Source: Gemmatimonadota bacterium
GTDB lineage: Bacteria > Gemmatimonadota > Gemmatimonadetes > Longimicrobiales > Gaopeijiaceae
Assembly (NCBI GenBank): GCA_007124095.1
Contig: SLFU01000142.1
Span: 1-38,117, forward strand
Reading direction: 5' to 3'
DNA length: 38,117 nucleotides
A model generated the notes under the pieces. That model was given only the letters and a program-made list of their open reading frames with translations. It was not told where the DNA came from and did no database searches. This document shows positions 1 to 8,738 of this stretch, piece after piece. The first letter of the stretch is position 1. Each line of letters begins with the position of its first letter. The translations under genes and the position numbers were made by a program.

Positions 1-437
1 CGCTCGCCGAGGCGACCGACCTCCTTGCCCGAGTCGGCCACCACTACGAAGCGCCGAGCCGCCTGAACCACGATCTTCTCGCGGACCAGGGCTCCCCCGA
101 GCCCCTTGATCAAGTCGAGCTGCGGAGTAACCTCGTCCGCTCCGTCTACGGCCAGATCGAGCTCCCCCGCCCGGTCCAGATCGATGAGGGGGATGCCCAG
201 CTCGAGGCACCGCTTCTGCGTGCTCACTGAAGTCGGCACACCCACGATATCCGAGAGCTCTTCGGTGGCGAGGGCCCGCGCCAGGGCATCGAAGAAAAAC
301 CGGACTGTGCTCCCCGTCCCGAGCCCGAGCTTCATCCCGGACGACACTTCACCCAGCGCCGCTTCCCCTGCGAGCCGCTTTTCCGAATCCACATCGGCTG
401 GAGCGGACTCCTCCTTCACTTCTGCAACGCCCGGCAT
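1..437 (-). CDS. rpiA: Ribose-5-phosphate isomerase A (N-terminal part; C-terminus runs off the left window edge)
   Basis: Reverse-strand translation from ATG at 437 gives ...GLGTGSTVRFFFDALARAL...DIVGVPTSVSTQKRCLELGIPLIDLDRAGELDLAVDGADEVTPQLDLIKGLGGALVREKIVVQAARRFVVVADSGK, typical RpiA motifs. No stop codon inside the window, so absent from the ORF track. Confidence 0.93.
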   Translation of the reverse strand, partial: MPGVAEVKEESAPADVDSEKRLAGEAALGEVSSGMKLGLGTGSTVRFFFDALARALATEELSDIVGVPTSVSTQKRCLELGIPLIDLDRAGELDLAVDGADEVTPQLDLIKGLGGALVREKIVVQAARRFVVVADSGKEVGRLGE

Positions 438-549
438 GCTCGGATCGACCAACTCACAACTCCCTCCTGAAAGGCGCGGTGACGATGTCGGGAGAATCTA
501 GGCCAGGACCCGGCCTGAAACCAGTGCGCCCGTTTGTGCGTCCCTTTGC

Positions 550-578
550 TTGACAGCGACCGGGGAATACGCCACACT
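550..578 (+). promoter_or_regulatory. Predicted sigma70-type promoter for the aroF leader (TTGACA-N17-CACACT)
   Basis: Perfect -35 TTGACA at 550-555; 17-nt spacer; weak -10 CACACT at 573-578. Confidence 0.45.
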
Positions 579-733
579 CGAAATCATGATCGGACAGGCC
601 TCGCCGCGCTCCCTGTCGAATGGGGGCGGTCGGTATGACGGACAGTTTACCAACCGCACCCGCCAGCTGGCTGGGAGCCCCGGGGAGGTCCACGCGTAAA
701 CATCATCTGATCGATAGACTGCGACCCACGACT

Positions 734-766
734 CGGCTCCCGGATCTTCCGGAAGCCGTTTTTTTT
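734..766 (+). terminator. Intrinsic terminator in the leader upstream of aroF (candidate attenuator)
   Basis: CGGCT-C-CCGGA [TCT] TCCGG-A-AGCCG followed by eight T. It lies 39 bp upstream of the aroF start on the same strand; the other neighbour (rpiA) points away. Confidence 0.8.
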
Positions 767-804
767 CGTCAAGGCTGAACACCCCGCGTGGAAGGAGCCA
801 AACC

Positions 805-1842
805 ATGATCATCGTAACCCGTATCGGGGTTACCGAAGACGAGCTGGACCAAATCCGAGAGCGAGTGGAGTCGCTCGGTCTTCGAACTCATGTGTCGCGC
901 GGCGAGAGCCGCACTGTCATCGGATGTATCGGGGACGAGGAACGCCTCCAGCACGTGCCCCTCCTTTCCATTCCCGGGGTGGAGTCGGTCCACCCGGTGA
1001 TGCGTCCCTACAAGCTCGCCGCCAAGGAGTTCTCCGCACAGCCGACACGGATCCCGATCGGAGAGGTACAGCTCGGAGGACCCGAGGTCGTCGTCGTCGC
1101 TGGACCCTGCTCGGTCGAGGGTGAAGCGATGCTGCGGGAAACCGCCCTCGGCGTCAAAGCCGCGGGCGCGCGCGCTCTAAGAGGTGGTGCCTTCAAACCC
1201 CGAACGTCGCCCTACTCCTTTCGCGGCATGGAAGAGGAAGGGCTGGAGCTGCTGGCGGCGACTCGGGTGGAGAGCGGGCTACCCGTGGTGACCGAGGTGA
1301 TGGACACCCGCCAGGTGGAGGCGGTGGCCGGGCACGCCGATGTCCTCCAGGTCGGAGCCCGCAACATGCAGAACTACGCGCTCCTGACCGAGGTCGGTCG
1401 AGTGCATCGGCCGGTCCTCCTGAAGCGGGGAATGTCCGCAACCATCCAGGACCTCCTCCTCGCGGCCGAGTACGTCATGAAGCAGGGGAACATGGATGTG
1501 ATCCTCTGCGAGAGGGGGATCCGGACGTTCGAGACTGCGACCCGAAACACTTTCGATGTCTCGGCGATCCCCGTCTTGAAGAGTGAGACGCACCTCCCGG
1601 TCTTGGCAGACCCTTCGCACGCTGGAGGCTACCGCTTTCTTGTGGCTCCCCTCGCGCATGCCGCGGTGGCCGCAGGTGCAGACGGTCTGCTCGTGGAAGT
1701 GCATCCCGACCCCGAGCTGGCCATGTCGGATGGAGATCAGTCCCTGGATCTCGAAGGATTCCGGGCCTTCATGCGGGCGTTGGCCCCCTTTGTGACGGCA
1801 GCGGGACGAACCCTGGCCCCGCAGGAGCCGGCCCCCGCCTAA
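805..1842 (+). CDS. aroF: 3-deoxy-7-phosphoheptulonate (DAHP) synthase, type I-beta with N-terminal ferredoxin-like regulatory domain
   Basis: ORF 345 aa; [86 protein letters not shown] motifs. SD GGAAGGAG upstream of ATG. Confidence 0.97.
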   Translation: MIIVTRIGVTEDELDQIRERVESLGLRTHVSRGESRTVIGCIGDEERLQHVPLLSIPGVESVHPVMRPYKLAAKEFSAQPTRIPIGEVQLGGPEVVVVAGPCSVEGEAMLRETALGVKAAGARALRGGAFKPRTSPYSFRGMEEEGLELLAATRVESGLPVVTEVMDTRQVEAVAGHADVLQVGARNMQNYALLTEVGRVHRPVLLKRGMSATIQDLLLAAEYVMKQGNMDVILCERGIRTFETATRNTFDVSAIPVLKSETHLPVLADPSHAGGYRFLVAPLAHAAVAAGADGLLVEVHPDPELAMSDGDQSLDLEGFRAFMRALAPFVTAAGRTLAPQEPAPA

Positions 1843-1910
1843 GAAGCCCGGGCACGCAAGTCGCGAGAAGTGCGCAGCCGAGCCCCGGGGGGCGGGCGCG
1901 TCGTTCCATA

Positions 1911-1962
1911 TCGATCGCTTCGATCGCTCGCACGCGCTACTACACGCGCTTCCAAACGCGCT
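1911..1962. repeat. Short direct-repeat cluster in the convergent aroF/DUF481 intergenic region
   Basis: TCGATCGCT x2 (9-bp tandem) then ACGCGCT at 1932, 1944 and 1956 (12-bp period). Confidence 0.75.
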
Positions 1963-1963
1963 C

Positions 1964-2932
1964 CTAGAGGGTGAACACCAGCCCCAGGGAGACGCTGTGA
2001 TCCAGCCTGCGGAGGGGTACGAGGACGTCTTCCTGCAGGGACTCACCGCTCGGGGCGACCAAGGAAAGCCGTTCGAGCGGGGGGTCATTGTCCCAGAGGA
2101 TCTGAACCGTGGTCTGAAATCCCAGCCGACTCGCCAGGGAGGTTGTGAGGGAAGTGGAGAAGTCCCCGCGAAAATCCCGGGTACGCTGAGCATTCCCATC
2201 GATGATCCAGTTCGTCTCCGTTGTGGTGCTCTCCGAAATCTGGTGTTCGTAGTCCAGCGTCAGTCGTGCCCCGGCAAAAGAGTCGTCCCGCTCAGGGTCG
2301 GGCGTCACGTCCCTCTGGACGGTATAGGTCACTCCGTAGCCGACCCGGATCCTCCACTCCTCACCACCGGGCCCCCATCGGTTCCCGGCCCCAATGGAGG
2401 TTACGGTGCGGTGCTCGAAGCCGCCCAGCAAGTTGCGATCCCAGCCACTCCCCCCGAAGGCGAAGAACCGATCCGAAAGCCTTCGGTCGTAGCGGAACTG
2501 AACGCCATAGCGCTCGACCGTCCGCTCCCGCTCGCGGTCCTCTCGGACAATGAAATCGTCCGGCCCCGCTCCCTCGGCGGTCCGCTGTGACCGGATCGCA
2601 TCGGTGCGAAGCGCGGTGAGATCCACGCGAAACTCGCCGTCGGGCGCCACTCGGCGGAGGCTGTTTCTCAACCCGAGGCTGCTCGCCCCCGCATTTCCAC
2701 CGCTGAGGAGGAAGGAAAGCTCCGTCACGTTGGACCACTCCGGGGCACCCGTGTCCTGCGCAACCCCTTGATCCCCCGAGCTCAGTTCGGTGAGGGTTGC
2801 GAAGCCGACGGATCCCAACTCCCCACCCGGAGCGAGACCCGAGTCCGATGGGAGCTGTCCGTGGAGCGAAAGCGGGACACTGAGAAGGGTGCACAGGGCG
2901 GCCAGGATCGGGACCGGTCGGCGGTCATTCAT
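1964..2932 (-). CDS. Secreted/outer-membrane protein, DUF481-like (YdiY-type salt-induced outer membrane protein family)
   Basis: 322 aa with signal peptide (MNDRRPVPILAALCTLLSVPLSLHGQ) and WSNVTELSFLLSGGNAGASSLGLRNSLRR..., alternating beta-strand pattern to the C-terminal F; start overlaps the argH stop. Confidence 0.7.
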   Translation of the reverse strand: MNDRRPVPILAALCTLLSVPLSLHGQLPSDSGLAPGGELGSVGFATLTELSSGDQGVAQDTGAPEWSNVTELSFLLSGGNAGASSLGLRNSLRRVAPDGEFRVDLTALRTDAIRSQRTAEGAGPDDFIVREDRERERTVERYGVQFRYDRRLSDRFFAFGGSGWDRNLLGGFEHRTVTSIGAGNRWGPGGEEWRIRVGYGVTYTVQRDVTPDPERDDSFAGARLTLDYEHQISESTTTETNWIIDGNAQRTRDFRGDFSTSLTTSLASRLGFQTTVQILWDNDPPLERLSLVAPSGESLQEDVLVPLRRLDHSVSLGLVFTL

Positions 2933-4400
2933 CGGATGAGCTTCCTATGGGATCGAGGTGTTTCGTGGTCTCAGTAGCCAGGCGCCGCCTGGCTTCAAGG
3001 AGCTGGGCCTCGATGGCTCTCCGGCTCGTGCCTCCCGGAAGATCCCGCGCCTCCACCGACCGCTCCCAGTCAAAGACCTCCCGGACGCCTTCGGCGAGGG
3101 CCGGATGGGCGGCCTCGAAAACCTCCACTGGGAGCTCGGTGAGCCGGACTCCCCGATCCTCCGCCTCCCGGACGAGTGCGCCGATGATCTCGTGACTCGT
3201 CCGGAATGGGACCCCTTTCCGGACCAGTACATCCGCCAGATCGGTGGCGAGAAGCTCGGGATCCCGGGCTCGCTCCACCCCCTCGGGACGGAACTCGATG
3301 CTCGCGATCGCCCCGGCCAGCGCGGGCAGAGCCATCATCAGCGTGTCCACCGTATCGAAGAGGAAGCCCTTGTCCTCCTGGAGGTCCCGGTTGTAGCCGG
3401 TGGGAAGTCCCTTGAGCAAGGTCAGAGTCGCGGTGAGATTTCCGTGAAGTCGGGCAGCCTTTCCCCGGATGAGTTCGGCCACGTCCGGGTTTCTCTTCTG
3501 AGGCATGAGTGAGGAGCCGGTGGAGTACCCGTCTCCGATTCGGAGGAAGGCGAACTCCCTGGAGGAGAAGAGGAGGAGGTCTTCGCCAATCCGGGAGAGG
3601 TGCACCCCGATCAGCGCACCGGCGAAGACGAATTCGGCGATCCAGTCGCGGTCGCTGACCGCGTCCATCGAGTTCTCGGAAAGGCCGTGGAAGCCGAGCT
3701 CGTCTCTCAGGGCTTCCCGATCGACCGGGAAGGGACAACCCGCGAGGGCTCCGGATCCAAGGGGAAGGATCCCGGCCCCATCCCTCGCGTTGCGTATCCG
3801 GTCCCGATCCCTGAGAAGGGGCCACGTGTGGGAGAGGACCCAGTGCGACGCCCGAACGGGTTGACCCTGCTGGAGGTGGGTGTACCCGGGAAGGATGAGG
3901 TCGACCCCGCGTTCCGCGAGACCGAGGAGGGACTCCACAACCTCGTCCAGGCGGGCTTCCACTCGAGTGGCCGCCCTCATCCCCCAGAGCCGAAGATCCG
4001 TGGCCACCTGGTCGTTTCGAGAGCGGCCTGTGTGGAGCTTGCCGGCGACCTCGCCGACTTCCTCCCGCAAGAGGCGCTCAACCAGCGAGTGGATGTCCTC
4101 GTCCCGCACTCCCGTGGGGATCCCGCTTGAAAGACGCTCCTCAACCCGGTGCAGCCCTTCGCGGAGGGTGCTCCCCTCGTCGGGACTCACCACTCCGGCC
4201 CCTTCGAGTGCTCGGGCCCAGGCTCGGCTCCCCTCGATGTCCTCCCGCCAGAGCCTCCGATCCACGTCGAGCGACCGGTTGAGAGGCTCCATCGCTTCGG
4301 CCATCCCCTCCTTGAATCGCCCACCCCAAAGCCCGCCGCCGCTCACCGGATCGGTCTCGTCCACGCACACTCCTTTCGACTCTGCTCGGGTCGACATCAA
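2925..4400 (-). CDS. argH: Argininosuccinate lyase
   Basis: LWGGRFKEGMAEAMEPLNRSLDVDRRLWREDIEGS, HTGRSRNDQVATDLRLW, GYTHLQQGQPVRASHW, GSSLMPQKRNPDVAELIRGKAAR signature. Exact N-terminus uncertain. Confidence 0.97.
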   Translation of the reverse strand: MMSTRAESKGVCVDETDPVSGGGLWGGRFKEGMAEAMEPLNRSLDVDRRLWREDIEGSRAWARALEGAGVVSPDEGSTLREGLHRVEERLSSGIPTGVRDEDIHSLVERLLREEVGEVAGKLHTGRSRNDQVATDLRLWGMRAATRVEARLDEVVESLLGLAERGVDLILPGYTHLQQGQPVRASHWVLSHTWPLLRDRDRIRNARDGAGILPLGSGALAGCPFPVDREALRDELGFHGLSENSMDAVSDRDWIAEFVFAGALIGVHLSRIGEDLLLFSSREFAFLRIGDGYSTGSSLMPQKRNPDVAELIRGKAARLHGNLTATLTLLKGLPTGYNRDLQEDKGFLFDTVDTLMMALPALAGAIASIEFRPEGVERARDPELLATDLADVLVRKGVPFRTSHEIIGALVREAEDRGVRLTELPVEVFEAAHPALAEGVREVFDWERSVEARDLPGGTSRRAIEAQLLEARRRLATETTKHLDPIGSSSDE

Positions 4401-4407
4401 TTCTTGG

Positions 4408-5658
4408 CTAACGGACTGCGCTCAACTCGCGCAGCAGGGGCTCCCCTCCATCGGACCGGCCAGCACCGACCCCGACCTGCGACCCGCCACGAAGCGGGAG
4501 ACCGAAGAGCTTTATGAACCCCTGGGCGTCCTTCTGTTCGAAGATTCCGTCTTCTCCGAAGGTGGCGAGTTCCTCGCTGTACAGCGAATGGGGGCTCCAA
4601 CGGCCCAGCACCCGGACAGCGCCCTTGTACAAGCTGAGGCGCACCGAACCGGAGACCCGACGCATCAACACTTCGACCAGCGCATCGAGCGCCTCCCGCT
4701 CGGGGGTCCACCAACGACCTTCATAGACGAGATCCGCGTAGCGGGGAGCGAGCTCATCCTTGAGGCTGAGTGAGCGGCGGTGCAGGGTCAACTGTTCGAG
4801 CTCCTGGAGGGCCGTATGGAGGAGGCTTCCTCCCGGCGTCTCGTAGACCCCCCGGGACTTCATGCCCACCAGCCGATCCTCCACGACGTCCGACCGACCG
4901 ACCCCGTGTCGCGCCCCGATCTCGTTGAGGACTTCAAGGAGCTCCACTGGCCCGAGCGCATCTCCGTCCACGGAGACCGGAAATCCCTCTTCGAAGGCCA
5001 ACTCCACGACCTCCGCCGTTTCCGGAGCCGACTCGGGCGAGCGGGTCCACATGAACGTCGCCTCCTCCGGCACGTAGCCCGGGTCCTCGAGTGGCCCACC
5101 CTCATGGGAAATGTGCCAGAGATTCTCGTCCCTGGAATACAGCTTCGCTTCGTCGATCTCGAGCGGGATCCCCCGAGCCCGGGCATAGTCGAGTGCATCC
5201 TCCCTCGAGCGAATGGACCACTCCCGCCAGGGAGCGATTACCTGCAGCTCCGGGGCGAGGGCGTGATACGTCAACTCGAACCGAACCTGGTCGTTTCCCT
5301 TCCCCGTGCACCCATGCGCCACCGCATCGGCCCCCGTCGCACGAGCCACCTCCACCTGACGGCGAGCGATGACCGGCCGGGCCATCGCGGTGCCGAGAAG
5401 GTACTTTCGACCGTACACGGCCCCGGCCCGGAGAGTCGGCCAGACATACTCGCGAACGAACTCCTCCCGGAGGTCCTCCCCGAAAAACGCGCAGGCGCCG
5501 GAGGCCAGGGCTTTCTGCTCCAAGCCCGTGAGCCCCTCGCTCTGCCCGACGTGGGCGGCCATGCAAACGACTTCGGCGTCATGGGTTTCCTGTAGCCACG
5601 GAACGATCACGGAGGTATCCAGCCCTCCGGAGTACGCAAGCACGACCTTGGTGGACAT
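4408..5658 (-). CDS. argG: Argininosuccinate synthase
   Basis: MSTKVVLAYSGGLDTSVIVPWLQE..., AHGCTGKGNDQVRFELTY, SIRSREDALDYARARGIPL. Start trimmed from ORF position 5715 to the conserved MSTKVVLAYSGGLDTS at 5658. Confidence 0.96.
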   Translation of the reverse strand: MSTKVVLAYSGGLDTSVIVPWLQETHDAEVVCMAAHVGQSEGLTGLEQKALASGACAFFGEDLREEFVREYVWPTLRAGAVYGRKYLLGTAMARPVIARRQVEVARATGADAVAHGCTGKGNDQVRFELTYHALAPELQVIAPWREWSIRSREDALDYARARGIPLEIDEAKLYSRDENLWHISHEGGPLEDPGYVPEEATFMWTRSPESAPETAEVVELAFEEGFPVSVDGDALGPVELLEVLNEIGARHGVGRSDVVEDRLVGMKSRGVYETPGGSLLHTALQELEQLTLHRRSLSLKDELAPRYADLVYEGRWWTPEREALDALVEVLMRRVSGSVRLSLYKGAVRVLGRWSPHSLYSEELATFGEDGIFEQKDAQGFIKLFGLPLRGGSQVGVGAGRSDGGEPLLRELSAVR

Positions 5659-5729
5659 GGGTTTTCGATCCGAAATGGGGTGAAGACTCGCGGGAGGGTC
5701 CTCCTTGAGACCCAACCCCGCATCACGTC

Positions 5730-5743
5730 TGCATAATTATGCA
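5730..5743. promoter_or_regulatory. Candidate ArgR-binding ARG box (TGCATAATTATGCA, perfect 14-bp palindrome)
   Basis: Same architecture as ARG box TGAAT-wwww-ATTCA with one symmetric change; overlaps the -10 of the predicted argG promoter; weak second half-site at 5751-5764 centred 21 bp away. Confidence 0.65.
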
Positions 5744-5763
5744 GCGCCGTTGCATTTCGTCAA
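5736..5763 (-). promoter_or_regulatory. Predicted argG promoter (TTGACG-N16-CATAAT)
   Basis: Reverse strand -35 TTGACG (5758-5763) and -10 CATAAT (5736-5741), 16-nt spacer, about 75 nt upstream of the argG ATG. Confidence 0.65.
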
Positions 5764-5791
5764 CACCCTATGGGAGAAGTTCGGAGTGAGG

Positions 5792-6976
5792 TCAGGGGTC
5801 CAAAGCATCTCCCAGAATCGAGACCGCGCGCTCCAGCTCTTCCTCCCCGACGATCAGAGCAGGCAGGAGGCGAATGACATGCTTCCCCGCCGGCACCAGA
5901 AGAAGTCCGCGTTCCCGGGCCCGATCCACCACCTCGCTGGCCATCCCCTCCACCTCCACCCCCCGGAAGAGCCCCCGGCCGCGGACCTCACGAACGATCG
6001 AGGACCGGGCGTCTCCGAGTCCGGAGAGAAGGGTTTCCAGACGCTCTCCCTTCTTCCGCACGTCTTCGAGGAACGCCGGTGCGCCCACGGTCTCCAGGAC
6101 CGCGAGGGCCACGGTCGTGACCAGGGGTCCTCCACCGAAGGTCGTCCCATGGTCTCCCGGTCGCATCACCCCTCCCACCTCCCGGGACACGAGAACCGCC
6201 CCGATCGGGAGGCCGTTGGCCAGGGGTTTGGCGAGCACCAGGAGATCCGGCCGGATCCCCGCAGGTTCGTGGGCGAATAGGGTTCCGGTCCTGCCGAAGC
6301 CACATTGGATCTCGTCCAGGATCAGGGCGATGCCCCGCTCCGCCGTCCACTTCCGAATCTGCTGCAGCAATGGAAGGGGAAGGGGTCGAACTCCTCCCTC
6401 ACCCTGGATCGGCTCGACGATCATCGCGGCGGTCCGGTCCGGATCCAGCGCCCGGTCGATCTCGTCCGGGGAGCCCGCATCCACGAAGTCCACACCGGGC
6501 ATGAGGGGCTCGAAGGGTTTGCGGAAGTCCGGCCGATCGGTGACGGCAAGGCTACCGAAGAGCCGGCCGTGGAACCCACCCCTTAGCGCCACGATCCGGT
6601 GCTTCTCGTCTCCTCCCAGGGAACGGGCCCATCTCCGAGCGAACTTGAGCGAGCCCTCGACGCCCTCGGCGCCGGAGTTGCAAAAGAACGCGAAATCCAA
6701 CCCGGAACGCCGGGTCAGCTCCCTTGCAAGAGCTTCGGCCGGCCGCGTCCGAAAGAGGTTGGAGGCGTGGATCAATCCTGTATCGAGCACACGTTCCACA
6801 GCCGCCCGTACCACCGGGCTATCGTGGCCAAGGACAGTGACCCCGATACCCGAGGTGAAATCGAGATATTCCCTTCCCTCGTCGTCGAAGAGGGTGCACC
6901 CCTTCCCACTGACGAAGACCATGTCCGGAGTTCGGTAGACCGGGAGAAGCGCGCTGTCTGGTGTAGAATCGGACAT
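5792..6976 (-). CDS. argD: Acetylornithine aminotransferase (class III PLP enzyme)
   Basis: GREYLDFTSGIGVTVLGH, FFCNSGAEGVEGSLKFARRW, FHGRLFGSLAVT, IVEPIQGEGGVRPLP, LILDEIQCGFGRTGTLFAHE, LAKPLANGLPIGAVL. Confidence 0.93.
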   Translation of the reverse strand: MSDSTPDSALLPVYRTPDMVFVSGKGCTLFDDEGREYLDFTSGIGVTVLGHDSPVVRAAVERVLDTGLIHASNLFRTRPAEALARELTRRSGLDFAFFCNSGAEGVEGSLKFARRWARSLGGDEKHRIVALRGGFHGRLFGSLAVTDRPDFRKPFEPLMPGVDFVDAGSPDEIDRALDPDRTAAMIVEPIQGEGGVRPLPLPLLQQIRKWTAERGIALILDEIQCGFGRTGTLFAHEPAGIRPDLLVLAKPLANGLPIGAVLVSREVGGVMRPGDHGTTFGGGPLVTTVALAVLETVGAPAFLEDVRKKGERLETLLSGLGDARSSIVREVRGRGLFRGVEVEGMASEVVDRARERGLLLVPAGKHVIRLLPALIVGEEELERAVSILGDALDP

Positions 6977-6980
6977 TCGT

Positions 6981-7739
6981 TCAGTGCCGGGCTGGTGGGG
7001 AGGAGGAAGCGACGATCCGAGTCCCGGGGGCTCCGGTCAGAAGGCTGGCATCGCCGATCCGCACCTCCACCCCGGTGCGGGCCACCTCGAGCGCTTGCTC
7101 GACCTTCACTCGCATTCCCCCGAGCAGTACGGCACGCCTCGCGAGTTCCGCGGCGATCGCCTCGTCCACCTCCGACAGAAGCTCCCCTTCCGCCAACACC
7201 CCCGGGACATCCGAGATGAGCAGGAGTCGGTTCGCTTCAACGCCTCGCGCCACATGAATCGCAGCTTCATCGGCATTCACGTTGAATGGACGGCCCCCGT
7301 CCCCGCCCGCCGATACCGGAGAGATCACAGGTGAGTAGCCGGCGGCGAGGAGGGCCCGAATCACCCCGGGATCCACGGCGACCACACGACCGACCTCGCC
7401 CAGGCGGTCCTGGTCGAGCGGCTCTGCCCGCAACAACCGCCCATCCTCTCCGGAGATCCCCACGGCCGGCCGTCCCGCCCGGTCCATGGCCTCCACCACC
7501 CGTTTGTTGACCCAACCAGAGAGGACCATCGCAGTCAATTGGAGTCCATCGCCCCGGGTTACCCGCAGTCCCTCGAACCACTCGACCGGCACCCCGGCCC
7601 GTTCGAGCCACCGGGAGATCTCCTTCCCTCCTCCGTGAACGACCACGAGTTCCCCAGGGAGATCGGCAAGGGCCCGGAAAGCTGTCGCGTCCCCCCCCGC
7701 CTCGAGCCAGGCGCCACCGATCTTGACCACCGTCAGCAT
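6981..7739 (-). CDS. argB: Acetylglutamate kinase
   Basis: MLTVVKIGGAWLE...ELVVVHGGGKEISRWLERAG, VDPGVIRALLAAGYSPVISPVSAGGDGGRPFNVNADEAAIHVARGVEANRLLLISDVPGV. Confidence 0.93.
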   Translation of the reverse strand: MLTVVKIGGAWLEAGGDATAFRALADLPGELVVVHGGGKEISRWLERAGVPVEWFEGLRVTRGDGLQLTAMVLSGWVNKRVVEAMDRAGRPAVGISGEDGRLLRAEPLDQDRLGEVGRVVAVDPGVIRALLAAGYSPVISPVSAGGDGGRPFNVNADEAAIHVARGVEANRLLLISDVPGVLAEGELLSEVDEAIAAELARRAVLLGGMRVKVEQALEVARTGVEVRIGDASLLTGAPGTRIVASSSPPARH

Positions 7740-8707
7740 CGGATTCCTCGATCGATGGGAAGGCCGAACATCAGGTTCATGTTCTGAATCGCCTGTCCCG
7801 CGGCTCCCTTCCCCAGGTTGTCCAGCGCGGCCACCACTGTAACCACCGGGGGAGCGACCCCGTCCACCTCCGTGACCCCGAGCGCCAGCCGGTCGGTGCC
7901 CACCACTTGGCTAAGGTCTGGGATCCCCTCACCCAGAACCCTCACTGCCCCAGCTCCCCGATACGCCTCCATCCAGGCAGCTCGAACTTCGGTTGCACCC
8001 ACCCCGTCTCTCACGGGCACCACGATGGTTTCGAGAATTCCTCGGGGAACGGGGAGGAGGTGGGGTTGAAAGAGGAGAGAGAGCTCGGGGAGCAGTACCC
8101 GGATTTCCTTCAGGTGCCGATGGCGGTTGCCCTCCCCATACGCCCGGAAATTCCCTGCGACTTCCGCAAAAAGCAGCTCCGGCTTCGGAGTGCGGCCCGC
8201 TCCGGTGACGCCGGAGGCCGCGTTAATGACCGTGAGCCTCTCCCGATCCAACAATCCAGCCCTCTCGAGGGGGAGGAGGGAGAAAATCACCCCTGTAGGA
8301 TAGCATCCGGGATTGGCGACCAGGTCCGCGTCCTTGACCAGCTCGCGGTTCGGCTCCGCCAGACCGTACACCGCTCCCTCCTCGCGGCCGGAGCCCGGCC
8401 GGTGATCCGCAGTGAGGTCCACGATCTTCGGTCCGCCCTTGAGTCGAGCCACCCAGGGTACCGCCGTCCCGTGGGGAAGACAGAGGAAGGTGACATCGAC
8501 CTCGCTCACCGGAGCGGACTCCGGGTCCACGAAATCAAGTCCGGGGATCGGGGTGGGCTCGCCTGCGTCGGACCGCGAGGTTGCAAACCGCACCTCTACC
8601 CCGTCGTGACGATGCAGGAGCTCGAGAAGCTCCCGCCCCGTATATCCGCGCCCGCCGAACACCCCGACGGAAATCTCCGATTTGGATCCTTCGTTGGCAG
8701 ATCTCAT
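7733..8707 (-). CDS. argC: N-acetyl-gamma-glutamyl-phosphate reductase
   Basis: From MRSANEGSKSEISVGVFGGRGYTGRELLELLHRHD; FLCLPHGTAVPWV, VANPGCYPTGVIFSLLPL, NAASGVTGAGRTPK. Track ORF extends upstream over argR and was trimmed. Confidence 0.95.
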   Translation of the reverse strand: MRSANEGSKSEISVGVFGGRGYTGRELLELLHRHDGVEVRFATSRSDAGEPTPIPGLDFVDPESAPVSEVDVTFLCLPHGTAVPWVARLKGGPKIVDLTADHRPGSGREEGAVYGLAEPNRELVKDADLVANPGCYPTGVIFSLLPLERAGLLDRERLTVINAASGVTGAGRTPKPELLFAEVAGNFRAYGEGNRHRHLKEIRVLLPELSLLFQPHLLPVPRGILETIVVPVRDGVGATEVRAAWMEAYRGAGAVRVLGEGIPDLSQVVGTDRLALGVTEVDGVAPPVVTVVAALDNLGKGAAGQAIQNMNLMFGLPIDRGIRC

Positions 8708-8738
8708 GCGGGTATGTATACCGTTCCGAGAGGCTCCG

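Noticed and set aside
3880-4773. 297-aa plus-strand ORF spanning the argH/argG junction, and similar long antisense ORFs across argG, argD, recN, dxs and pheT
   Set aside because: Antisense to confidently identified genes; composition is reflected codon usage from high GC.
8711-8722. GGTATGTATACC palindrome just before argC, and the similar GGTATGCATGCC (25744-25755) upstream of dxs
   Set aside because: Resemble each other (10/12) but spacing does not match the ARG box, and two short AT-containing palindromes are weak evidence for a shared regulator.
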